Of a stretch of DNA of 14,338 nucleotides, positions 1 through 7,032 are shown piece after piece. The position numbers and the translations under genes were made by a program. The notes beneath the pieces were generated by a model, which was not told the origin of the DNA, ran no database searches, and saw only the letters and a program-made list of their open reading frames with translations. Source of the DNA: Hydrogenophaga sp. (GTDB lineage Bacteria > Pseudomonadota > Gammaproteobacteria > Burkholderiales > Burkholderiaceae); assembly GCA_025458545.1 (NCBI GenBank), contig JALOSH010000099.1, positions 1-14,338 on the forward strand, given 5' to 3'. Each line of letters begins with the position of its first letter. The stretch's first letter is position 1.

Positions 1-1
1 G

Positions 2-802
2 GCCTTCCTGGACCACGCCATGCGCCTGGGTGCCGAGAAGATCGCCACCGGGCACTACGCCCGCGTGCGACTCAACGCCACCACCGGAAAACACGAACTG
101 CTCAAGGGCCTGGACCCGCTGAAAGACCAGAGCTACTTTTTGCACCGGCTCAACCAGGCGCAGCTGAGCAAGACGCTGTTCCCGGTGGGCGAGCTGCCCA
201 AGACCGAGGTGCGTCGCATCGCCGCACAGATTGGATTGCCGAACGCGAAGAAGAAAGACAGCACCGGCATCTGCTTCATCGGCGAACGGCCATTCCGCGA
301 CTTTCTGAACCGCTACATCGCCAAGGAGCCCGGCCCGATCAAGGACCCGACCGGCCGCACCATCGGCCACCACGTGGGCCTCTCGTTCTACACGCTGGGA
401 CAAAGACAAGGGCTCGGTATCGGCGGCGTCAAGGCCAAGGGCGCGCAGAAAGGCGGCAACGAACACGAGCCCTGGTTCGTCGCGCGCAAGGACATCGAGA
501 AAAACATCCTCTGGGTGGTGCAGGGCCACGACCACCCCTGGCTGCTGGCGTCTGCCCTGCGTGCCGAGGATGTGAGCTGGGTGGCCGGTGCGGCGCCGGC
601 GGCGGTGCAGATCGCGGCCAAGACGCGCTACCGCCAGGCCGATGCGCCCTGCACGCTGGCGCAGGACGACCGGGGCTTCACCCTGCGCTTCGCCGAACCG
701 CAATGGGCCGTGACGCCCGGCCAGAGCGCCGTGCTGTACGACGGCGAGGTCTGCCTGGGCGGTGGCGTGATCCACACCGAAGCTGCGAACGCGCCGGAGT
801 GA
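2..802 (+). CDS. mnmA: tRNA-specific 2-thiouridylase MnmA, 5' end missing
   Basis: MnmA thiolates uridine 34 of the tRNAs for Lys, Glu and Gln in the cytoplasm, using ATP to adenylate the base and sulfur delivered by a sulfur relay. The visible 266 residues start inside the ATP-pyrophosphatase domain; the reading frame is open from base 2, so the true start and the first catalytic cysteine lie to the left of the window. Visible family motifs are ATGHYAR (about residues 14-20 of the fragment), KDQSYFL, and [11 protein letters not shown]. The last holds the second catalytic cysteine (codon at 272-274, equivalent to Cys199 of E. coli MnmA). The central domain ([12 protein letters not shown]) and the C-terminal beta-barrel, ending in a typical [18 protein letters not shown] stretch, are complete. 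No disruption is seen and no clear terminator follows. The next gene begins about 540 bases downstream, so this is probably the last gene of its transcript. Confidence 0.97.
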   Translation, partial: AFLDHAMRLGAEKIATGHYARVRLNATTGKHELLKGLDPLKDQSYFLHRLNQAQLSKTLFPVGELPKTEVRRIAAQIGLPNAKKKDSTGICFIGERPFRDFLNRYIAKEPGPIKDPTGRTIGHHVGLSFYTLGQRQGLGIGGVKAKGAQKGGNEHEPWFVARKDIEKNILWVVQGHDHPWLLASALRAEDVSWVAGAAPAAVQIAAKTRYRQADAPCTLAQDDRGFTLRFAEPQWAVTPGQSAVLYDGEVCLGGGVIHTEAANAPE

Positions 803-1341
803 CGGGAGCGCAGAGACGCGATGCACACCCGCTGTGCGGCTGATGCGAAGGCATCACATCGAAACGAGGTCGTGCAATTGGGTGGGTGAATGACGGTTCT
901 GCAGCGATTGCGGCCGGTGGTCGCAAGAAACCCTACTCACGCTGGCCAATACAAAGCAGCCTTTGGCATAGCGTACCGGGCCTCCATGACCTGCGCCGTG
1001 CGAGGTAGACCCAACTTGGGCTCCAGGGCTTGCACAGCGCCTGCACACTTGGCATGCCCGTCAGATGGATCTTCGCCCTGGTGCAAGTTCTGATTGTCGC
1101 GAACTCGGCCGAGCCGGCGAGTACACCACTGCCCGAAAAACTCGTGCGTGTCCTCACGGCAGCCACGAGGCACCTTCGTGCGCTGTCATCGTTCGGACTT
1201 GAGCGTCTATGCTCTGGGCCGAGCAATGCGGGCGGCGAGCTCTATAGATAAATCCGGATAAGGGCTGAGCCCGAGGTGAAATCGCGCCTTCAAGGTGCAC
1301 AATTCGGTCAGACTATCAAGTAACAGACCCAGGATTTTTCC
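803..1341. other. Gene-poor spacer left of the ATPase-protease pair
   Basis: About 540 bases with no protein I recognise. Short open frames exist on both strands (for example 890-1093 and 1030-1251 plus, 937-1173 minus), but none has a familiar motif or a good ribosome binding site, and they overlap one another. A 6-bp hairpin at 841-856 (TGATGC, loop GAAG, GCATCA) lacks a T-tract. The right part is locally A+T-richer (1241-1253, and 1310-1340), fitting a promoter for the following gene; the best -10-like match is TATCAA at 1314-1319, but no convincing -35 sits at proper distance. No tRNA end, integrase or terminal repeat was found that would mark an island border. It may be decayed sequence left by insertion of the downstream pair. 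Confidence 0.5.
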
Positions 1342-2382
1342 GTGGCCAGCTCAGACCAACTCAAGGCACTCATCAAGTCGCACATCAGTCGCGACGATGG
1401 GCAGTTTTTGTCGGTCGCCATGCAGGTAGCTGCACACGAGGCGAAGCTGGGGCACGGCAAACTGGCAGAAGAGCTGCGAGACATGATCGACGCGGCCAAG
1501 GCCCGAGTCAGCCAGGACGCGTCTGGGAAGCTGGTCGCCATCGGCAGCGCGGCCAAGCCGCGCGGCGAGCTGTCCACCCTGTTAACGGTGTCTCATCCGG
1601 CCAAACGGCTTGGGGACATGGTGCTGGATGAAGTGGCTTCGACCCAACTCCAGCGCGTAATCAAAGAACAGCGCCAGTTGGCCCGGATCAAGGAGCACGG
1701 GCTTGTGCCGCGCCGCAAGCTGCTGCTTGTCGGGCCACCGGGCACTGGCAAGACCATGACCGCAGCAGCCTTGGCGGGCGAGCTGGGTATTCCTCTTTTT
1801 CTGGTCCGCCTGGATTCGCTCATCACCAAATTCATGGGGGAGACGGCAACCAAGCTGCGGCAGGTTTTTGACGCCGTGACTGATATCCGCGGCGTCTACT
1901 TTTTCGATGAGTTTGACGCCATCGGTACGCAGCGCGGGATGGCAAACGATGTGGGCGAGATTCGCCGGGTCTTGAACAGCTTTTTGCAAATGATCGAGCA
2001 GGACACGTCGAACAGTTTGATCATCGCGGCAACCAACCACGCGGAAATCCTGGACTACGCGCTGTTCCGACGCTTCGACGATGTTATTGAGTACCACCTG
2101 CCGTCGCCGGTCCAAGCGGTGGATCTCATTCGATCGCGTCTGGGCCACTTCGCGCCCAAACCATTCCGAAAGGAACCGCTGCAGGAGCAGGCCGAGGGCC
2201 TGAGCCACGCTGAAATCTGCCGCGCGGTCGATGCGTCCATAAAGGACGCTATCCTGCATGACCACACAAAAGTGCAACCAGCCGAGCTAGGGCGAGCGTT
2301 AGGGGAACGCCGCCTAATCAGCGCCCGGCTGACACAAAACGCGAAGCACTCGTCCAACCATGCCGGATCAACCACTCGATAG
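1342..2382 (+). CDS. AAA+ family ATPase, partner of S8 protease
   Basis: A 346-residue ATPase of the classic AAA type (FtsH/Cdc48/spastin-like core), probably a hexameric protein remodeller in the cytoplasm; there is no signal peptide or membrane segment. Residues 1-75 form a helical N-terminal domain that I cannot name. The AAA core shows Walker A GPPGTGKT (131-138), a pore-loop-like KFMGE (163-167, aromatic Phe164), Walker B VYFFDEFD (185-192, with Asp189 and Glu190), sensor-1 AATN (229-232) and arginine-finger candidates Arg243/Arg244. A short lid with GLSHAEICRAV follows (286-296). All catalytic residues are present, so it should be active. The start is GTG with AGGA seven bases upstream. 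Its last 23 bases overlap the S8 protease gene, suggesting obligate co-expression. It carries no protease domain itself, unlike FtsH, so the neighbour likely provides proteolysis. Confidence is high in the family and low in the biological role. Confidence 0.93.
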   Translation: MASSDQLKALIKSHISRDDGQFLSVAMQVAAHEAKLGHGKLAEELRDMIDAAKARVSQDASGKLVAIGSAAKPRGELSTLLTVSHPAKRLGDMVLDEVASTQLQRVIKEQRQLARIKEHGLVPRRKLLLVGPPGTGKTMTAAALAGELGIPLFLVRLDSLITKFMGETATKLRQVFDAVTDIRGVYFFDEFDAIGTQRGMANDVGEIRRVLNSFLQMIEQDTSNSLIIAATNHAEILDYALFRRFDDVIEYHLPSPVQAVDLIRSRLGHFAPKPFRKEPLQEQAEGLSHAEICRAVDASIKDAILHDHTKVQPAELGRALGERRLISARLTQNAKHSSNHAGSTTR

Positions 2383-4900
2383 ACGCCCACACCTCGTTCT
2401 AGCGAATACATCAACTGCGCAGGCGTTCACAGCACCATCGTCAGGGGGCGGAGCGAGCGCCGTCCCGGTCCTCGACCGCGCTCAGCACGGAAATGCCCTC
2501 AAGGCCCAGTTGCTCGCGCTGCGACCCATCGCTCAGCAAGCAGTGGCCGCCCAAAAGGAGCAGGGGCTGGAGAGCGGGCTCGGCCTGCAAGTTCAGTTCA
2601 TTGGACAACCCGACGTGGCGCTGGCCTTCGAGAGCCTGGGCTACGAGGTCGGCAAGGACGCGCGAAAGAAGATCGAGGTGTTGAGCGTGCGTGTCGAAGG
2701 CGACACCACCTACGCCAACGTCTTCGTTCCAGACGGCAAGCTGGCTCACTTCGAGAAGTATGTCGAGGACTATCTTGCCGAGCGCAAGAACGCCAGAGGC
2801 GATACGCTCGATCACCGTGCGTTGTTGAACACGGTCTTGGCGATCCGTCGCGCCGAAGTTCGTGCCCTGTGGACCGACGATCCGGCGCTGCTGCCGCAAG
2901 ACCCGGGCGAAGCCATCTGGTGGGAAGTCTGGCTGCCCGTGCGCGGCGACCGCCAGGAAGTGCTTGCGGACTTCCGAAAGCTGGCGGTGCTGGCGCAGTG
3001 TCAGGTCAGCGAGCATCACATCAGCTTCCCAGAGCGCACCGTCGTACTGATGTACGGCTCGGAGCAGCAGTTCTCGACTTCGGTCATGACGCTCAACTGC
3101 GTGGCCGAACTTCGCCGCGCGAAGGAAACAGCCCACTTCTTCGATGGCATGACGCCGCCGGAACAGCAAGATTGGGTGGACGAAACGCTTGCCCGCTTGA
3201 CCGTGGCGCCTGACGAAGACTCGACGCCTCGCGTTTGTCTGCTCGATTCGGGCGTCAATCGAGCCCACCCGCTGGTATCCCCACTCCTGACGGATGCAGA
3301 TTTGCACACCGTGAATCCAGCCTGGGGCGTTGACGACACCGCGAACCATGGCACCGGCCTCGCTGGACTTGTGGCACTAGGTGACTTGTCAACAGCGCTG
3401 GCCACAGACAGTCCACTGGCGGTTTCGCACCGCCTGGAGTCGGTGAAACTGACCCCGGAGCAGGGAGCCAACACTGGCGACTCACGGCAGCACGGTTACC
3501 TGTTTGCCGAGGCGGTTTCGCGGCCTGAGGTCGTAGCGCCGAATCGGCCGCGGGTGTTCACCTCGGCAGTCACCTCCGACGATGAACGCGACCGAGGCCG
3601 CCCTTCGGCTTGGTCGTCGACCGTCGACCGACTGGCCAGCGACTACGACGGCGGGGGCCAGTTTCCCCGACTCTTCGTACTATGCGCCGGCAACACCCAG
3701 GACGCCCAGTCTTGGAACGCCTATCCCGGCAGCCTGGGTTCACGCGGAATCCGCGACCCCGGTCAGGCCTGGAACGCGCTGACGGTTGGCGCGTACACAG
3801 AAAAGGTCACCATCAGCGAGCCTGACGCCCAGGGATTTGTACCGGTGGCACCAAGCGGTGGCCTCAGCCCCTACACCCGCACATCGAGTGGTTGGCACTC
3901 GGCGTGGCCCTTGAAGCCCGACGTGGTCTTCGAAGGCGGCAACGCCGGCAAGGATGCGCTCGGCGCCATCGGCATCAACAGCCTGAATTTGCTTACCGTC
4001 AACAACCTCCCGCAGGAACGCCTGTTCACCACCACGAACGCGACGAGCGCGGCGTCGGCGCTTGGTGCACGCATGGCGGCGCAACTGATGGCAGCCTACC
4101 CTGCGCTGCGGCCTGAGACCATCCGGGCGCTGATCGTCCACTCGGCCGAGTGGACCGCCGCCATGCGCACGTTTTACCTGCCGGCCCAAGGCCACCCGAG
4201 CAAGTCCGACTACGTCAACCTGATCCGTCACTGCGGTTGGGGCGTACCCAGTCTGGAGCGCGCGCTCTGGAGCGCAGGCAACTCCTTGACTTTGGTCGTC
4301 GAGGACCTGGTGCATCCGTTCACGAAGGTGACGGGTAGGGGCGTCGTGAGCCGCGACATGAACCTGCATGCGCTTCCTTGGCCGAAGGCACAACTCGAAG
4401 CCTTGCCACCGGACACCCAGGTCGAGCTCCGCATCACTCTGTCCTATTTCATCGAGCCCAACCCCTCAGCGAGGGGTACATCGTCGAAGTTTCACTACCC
4501 TTCGCATCGCTTGCGCTTCGATGTGCAACGTCCCCTCGACGCGACGACCGACGACTTCGTCGCGCGCATCAACGCGGCGGCTGAGCGTGAAGACGACGGC
4601 GACCCGATCGACCCGCGCGACCCCGACTGGCTCCTGGGCGATAGGCAACGCCACAAGGGATCACTGCACAAGGACATATGGCGCGGCACTGCCGCCGCGC
4701 TGGCGAATCGTGGCTTCATCGCTGTCTACCCCGCCAAGGGTTGGTGGCGCACGCGCCCAGCGCAGGAGCGGTACGACCTGCCGGCCCGCTACAGCCTGAT
4801 CGTCTCCATCCGCACGCCGGAAACCGGCGTGGATCTCTACACCCCGATCGCCCAACAGGTGGCAGCGAAGGCGGCCGTTCCCGTTGTGGTGAACACCTGA
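2360..4900 (+). CDS. Subtilisin-like S8 family serine protease, cytoplasmic type (Y4bN-like)
   Basis: An 846-residue protease of the subtilase clan. The catalytic triad is visible as Asp296 (LLDSG), His330 (NHGTG) and Ser563 (ATSAA); Asn445 (CAGN) is the oxyanion-hole residue. The nucleophile motif is ATS rather than the usual GTS. Residues 1-290 precede the protease core. They begin with a PHLVL...DRAQHG pattern that I associate with large cytoplasmic bacterial subtilases of the Y4bN type, and they contain a helical, charged segment. Residues 640-846 form a beta-rich C-terminal domain (ITLSYFIEPNPS, GSLHKDIWRGTA, AVYPAKGWW, YSLIVSIRTP). There is no signal peptide, so it probably acts inside the cell. 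The ATG start lies 20 codons in-frame downstream of nothing better and has no Shine-Dalgarno; the 23-base overlap with the ATPase gene suggests translational coupling. The gene appears intact and full length. Its substrate is unknown; pairing with an AAA+ ATPase suggests ATP-dependent activation or substrate delivery. Confidence 0.93.
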   Translation: MPDQPLDRRPHLVLANTSTAQAFTAPSSGGGASAVPVLDRAQHGNALKAQLLALRPIAQQAVAAQKEQGLESGLGLQVQFIGQPDVALAFESLGYEVGKDARKKIEVLSVRVEGDTTYANVFVPDGKLAHFEKYVEDYLAERKNARGDTLDHRALLNTVLAIRRAEVRALWTDDPALLPQDPGEAIWWEVWLPVRGDRQEVLADFRKLAVLAQCQVSEHHISFPERTVVLMYGSEQQFSTSVMTLNCVAELRRAKETAHFFDGMTPPEQQDWVDETLARLTVAPDEDSTPRVCLLDSGVNRAHPLVSPLLTDADLHTVNPAWGVDDTANHGTGLAGLVALGDLSTALATDSPLAVSHRLESVKLTPEQGANTGDSRQHGYLFAEAVSRPEVVAPNRPRVFTSAVTSDDERDRGRPSAWSSTVDRLASDYDGGGQFPRLFVLCAGNTQDAQSWNAYPGSLGSRGIRDPGQAWNALTVGAYTEKVTISEPDAQGFVPVAPSGGLSPYTRTSSGWHSAWPLKPDVVFEGGNAGKDALGAIGINSLNLLTVNNLPQERLFTTTNATSAASALGARMAAQLMAAYPALRPETIRALIVHSAEWTAAMRTFYLPAQGHPSKSDYVNLIRHCGWGVPSLERALWSAGNSLTLVVEDLVHPFTKVTGRGVVSRDMNLHALPWPKAQLEALPPDTQVELRITLSYFIEPNPSARGTSSKFHYPSHRLRFDVQRPLDATTDDFVARINAAAEREDDGDPIDPRDPDWLLGDRQRHKGSLHKDIWRGTAAALANRGFIAVYPAKGWWRTRPAQERYDLPARYSLIVSIRTPETGVDLYTPIAQQVAAKAAVPVVVNT

Positions 4901-5001
4901 ACTCACTTCGAAATCGAGACGTACATGGCGCTCGCGTCCGCTCAACTGTCGGCGACTAGGTGGTACCGAGGTATAGCAGCCGGCCGAGTGGACGCAATGT
5001 G

Positions 5002-5030
5002 AGTGACCGGCTCCGACATCAGCGGTCACT
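5002..5030 (+). other. Perfect 8-bp stem-loop downstream of the protease gene
   Basis: AGTGACCG at 5002-5009 pairs exactly with CGGTCACT at 5023-5030 across a 13-base loop. It lies about 100 bases after the protease stop. No T-tract follows, so it is not a classic intrinsic terminator; it could be an RNA 3'-end stabiliser, an operator dyad or chance. Confidence 0.4.
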
Positions 5031-5100
5031 GGTCGTCAACCCTGACTGACCGCACCCAGCCTCCAGCAGCCCCTACAGCCGCAAGGTTCGCTCCGCCCTA

Positions 5101-5190
5101 GCCCCGCTGCTCAACCGCAGCACCGTCCGCCCACCAACGCCCCCACCCCGCGCCAGCCATCCAGCCCTCGCCTCCCCAAACCCCACCGTC
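5101..5190 (+). terminator. Candidate Rho-utilisation (C-rich, G-poor) segment
   Basis: By hand count these 90 bases hold 54 C and only 14 G on the plus strand, a sharp strand bias unlike the flanking genes, where C and G are roughly balanced. A C-rich, G-poor, weakly structured transcript is what Rho factor loads onto. The position 200-290 bases after the protease stop, and before the peroxiredoxin promoter region, suits Rho-dependent ending of the ATPase-protease transcript. This is inference from composition only. Confidence 0.35.
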
Positions 5191-5349
5191 CAAAGGGAAA
5201 AGCCCCGCTATCGAGGCGGTTGGAACTCCCAATGGCTTGGTTGATAAAACGCAAACTATTTGAATCTACGGGTCCATAGACTTCATTCATCGGCCAAGCG
5301 ATCCTGCTTTCCCGGTTCTTCCGAAACCCGACCCGAATGGAGTACCCCC

Positions 5350-5988
5350 TTGGAAAACGTTGTAACCTTCCCCCGCCTCAACGAAGCCGCCCCCGCTTTC
5401 AACGCCAAGACCACCCACGGTGACCGCACGCTCGCCGACTACAAAGGCAAGTGGCTGATCCTGTTCTCGCACCCGGCCGACTTCACGCCGGTCTGCACGA
5501 CAGAATTCATCGGCTTCCAGAAGCACGCCGAGACTTTCCGCGCCATGAACTGCGAACTGCTCGGCCTGTCGATCGACAGCCTGTATTCGCACCTGGCCTG
5601 GACGCAGAACATCAAAGAGAAGTTCGGTGTCGAGATCAGCTTCCCGATCATCGAAGACATCAAGATGGACGTGGCCAAGGCCTACGGCATGGTGCACCCC
5701 GGTGCTGCCGACACGCAGGCCGTGCGCGCCACCTTCTTCATCGACCCCAACGGCATCCTGCGCGCCATGGTCTATTACCCGATGAGCAACGGTCGCAGCA
5801 TCGACGAGTTCGTGCGCCTGCTGCAAGCCATGCAAACCAGCGACGCCAACAAGATCGCCACGCCCGAAGGCTGGACGCCCGGTTGCGATGTGATCGTGCC
5901 GCCGCCCAAGAGCCCTGACGCGATCAAGGCGCGCATGGCCGAAGGCTACAAGACGACCGACTGGTACTACTCGACCAAGTCGCTGTGA
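5350..5988 (+). CDS. Peroxiredoxin, Prx6 (1-Cys-like) type
   Basis: A thiol peroxidase of 212 residues, the usual Prx6 length, reducing hydrogen peroxide, organic peroxides and peroxynitrite in the cytoplasm. The active-site motif is HPADFTPVCTTEF, with peroxidatic Cys49, supporting Thr46 and His41, and Arg126 (VRATFFID) completing the site. The C-terminal domain ends in YYSTKSL. A second conserved-looking cysteine, Cys179 (WTPGCDVIVPPP), sits where Prx6 homologues that form intermolecular disulfides carry a resolving cysteine; Cys68 is a third. The start is TTG at 5350, preceded by GGAG at 5339-5342 with seven bases between; the peptide then begins at the family's usual N-terminus (ENVVTFPRLNEAAPAF). 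An in-frame ATG at 5260 would add 30 residues foreign to the family. A strong terminator-like structure follows at 6044-6081. Confidence 0.96.
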   Translation: MENVVTFPRLNEAAPAFNAKTTHGDRTLADYKGKWLILFSHPADFTPVCTTEFIGFQKHAETFRAMNCELLGLSIDSLYSHLAWTQNIKEKFGVEISFPIIEDIKMDVAKAYGMVHPGAADTQAVRATFFIDPNGILRAMVYYPMSNGRSIDEFVRLLQAMQTSDANKIATPEGWTPGCDVIVPPPKSPDAIKARMAEGYKTTDWYYSTKSL

Positions 5989-6043
5989 TCGGCTGAACCG
6001 TGCCGCCAGGTCTATCCGGCCGGGTGGCATGCGCCAGGCCTGG

Positions 6044-6081
6044 GGGCCGGACGACCTGACCCAGGCCTCCGGCCCTTTTTT
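6044..6081 (+). terminator. Rho-independent terminator after the peroxiredoxin gene, with competing fold
   Basis: GGGCCGG (6044-6050) pairs with CCGGCCC (6069-6075) and is followed at once by six T (6076-6081), the pattern of an intrinsic terminator. The loop is 18 bases long. A competing 9-bp perfect stem, AGGCCTGGG (6036-6044) with CCCAGGCCT (6060-6068), overlaps the left arm and fills the loop, so both stems cannot form fully together. It lies 56 bases after the peroxiredoxin stop and 23 before the next start. Confidence 0.75.
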
Positions 6082-6104
6082 GTTTCCATGTTCTGGATGC
6101 CCCC

Positions 6105-7001
6105 ATGACCACCGTCTCCCGCCTGCAGATCGAATCGTTTTTCGACCCCGCCACCTTCACCTTCAGCCACCTGCTGTGGGACACCGTCATCGGCGAGTGC
6201 GCGCTGATCGACAGCGTGCTGGACTACGACCCCAAGTCGGGCCGCACACACACCGCCAGCGCCGACCGCCTGATCGCGCGCGTGCACGAACTCGGTCTGC
6301 AGGTGCAGTGGCTGCTGGAAACCCATGTCCATGCCGACCACCTCTCGGCCGCGCCCTACCTGCAGCAGCACCTGGGCGGGCAGCTGGCCATTGGCGCCCA
6401 TATCACCACGGTGCAAAACACCTTTGGCAAGCTGTTCAACGCGGGCACCGAATTCGCGCGCGACGGCAGCCAGTTCAACCGGCTGTTTGCCGACGGCGAG
6501 CGCTTTGCCATCGGCGGCCTGCAGGCCCAGGCGCTGCACACGCCGGGCCACACGCCCGCCTGCATGAGCTATGTGGTGCGCGACCACAGCACCGACCCGA
6601 TCCGCACCGTGGCCTTCGTGGGCGACACGCTCTTCATGCCCGACTACGGCACCGCGCGTTGCGACTTCCCCGGCGGCGACGCGGCCACGCTGTACCGTTC
6701 GATCCAGAAGGTGCTGGCCCTGCCGGACGACACCGAGATCGTGCTGTGCCACGACTACCCGCCCGAGGGCCGCGAGCCGCAATGCCGCACCACGGTGGCG
6801 GCGCAGAAGGCGGGTAATGTGCATGTGCACCATGGGGTGAGCGAGGCCGAATTTGTGGTGATGCGCCAGGCGCGCGACGCCACCTTGGCCATGCCGGTGC
6901 TGATCCTGCCGTCGGTGCAGGTCAACATGCGCGCCGGGCAGTTGCCGCCGCCCGAGGACAATGGGGTGCGCTACCTGAAAATACCGCTCAACGCCGTCTG
7001 A
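6105..7001 (+). CDS. MBL-fold metallo-hydrolase, persulfide dioxygenase / Blh type
   Basis: A 298-residue metallo-beta-lactamase-fold enzyme without signal peptide. The metal ligands are in order: THVHADH (His74, His76, Asp78, His79), PGHT (His149), GDTLF (Asp174) and CHDY (His216). The N-terminus (FFDPATFTFSHLLWD, followed by CALIDSVLDYDPKSG) is the signature of the beta-lactamase-hydrolase-like (Blh) and ETHE1-related proteins, which oxidise glutathione persulfide to sulfite with a mononuclear iron. The three-ligand plus Asp arrangement suits iron persulfide dioxygenases, but glyoxalase II-like activity cannot be excluded. The C-terminal 60 residues (VHHGVSEAEFVVMRQARDATLAMP) are the usual Blh tail. 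The gene is followed after 31 bases by a SulP permease and then a DUF4395 gene, a setting consistent with sulfide/persulfide detoxification. ATG start; only a weak ribosome binding site (GGAT) is seen. Confidence 0.92.
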   Translation: MTTVSRLQIESFFDPATFTFSHLLWDTVIGECALIDSVLDYDPKSGRTHTASADRLIARVHELGLQVQWLLETHVHADHLSAAPYLQQHLGGQLAIGAHITTVQNTFGKLFNAGTEFARDGSQFNRLFADGERFAIGGLQAQALHTPGHTPACMSYVVRDHSTDPIRTVAFVGDTLFMPDYGTARCDFPGGDAATLYRSIQKVLALPDDTEIVLCHDYPPEGREPQCRTTVAAQKAGNVHVHHGVSEAEFVVMRQARDATLAMPVLILPSVQVNMRAGQLPPPEDNGVRYLKIPLNAV

Positions 7002-7032
7002 CCCTCCACCCCCGCTTGCGCCATCCCGCCCC

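Larger units (their letters stand above)
4901..5349. other. Non-coding spacer between the protease gene and the peroxiredoxin gene
   Basis: About 450 bases with no supported protein. From left to right it holds an 8-bp perfect stem-loop (5002-5030), a strongly C-rich, G-poor stretch (5101-5190), and an A+T-richer segment (5237-5285) likely to carry the peroxiredoxin promoter. In that segment TTGATA at 5241-5246 matches five of six -35 consensus bases, but no good -10 lies 16-18 bases away; TTGGTT at 5237-5242 with TTGAAT at 5260-5265 is an alternative, weaker pair. The region marks the right border of the ATPase-protease block. I saw no attachment-site-like direct repeat shared with the spacer at 803-1341. 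Confidence 0.5.

Noticed and set aside
841..856. Hairpin TGATGC-GAAG-GCATCA as the mnmA terminator
   Set aside because: Only six base pairs and no T-tract follows.
890..1251. Small open frames in the left spacer as genes
   Set aside because: They overlap on both strands, lack ribosome binding sites and show no recognisable motif; they are expected by chance in GC-rich DNA.
2441..3349. 302-residue minus-strand open frame opposite the protease gene
   Set aside because: A shadow of the protease coding strand; the plus frame carries the full catalytic motifs.
5241..5285. OxyR operator upstream of the peroxiredoxin gene
   Set aside because: CTAT (5256-5259) and ATAG (5276-5279) occur, but the half-site spacing does not fit the four-part OxyR pattern.
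5260..5349. Longer peroxiredoxin starting at ATG 5260
   Set aside because: The extra 30 residues are foreign to the Prx6 family, while TTG 5350 has GGAG at the right distance and the expected first residues.
4901..5349. tRNA gene or attachment site at the right border of the ATPase-protease block
   Set aside because: A GGTTCG-like string near 5085 is not part of a cloverleaf, and no direct repeat shared with the left spacer was found.
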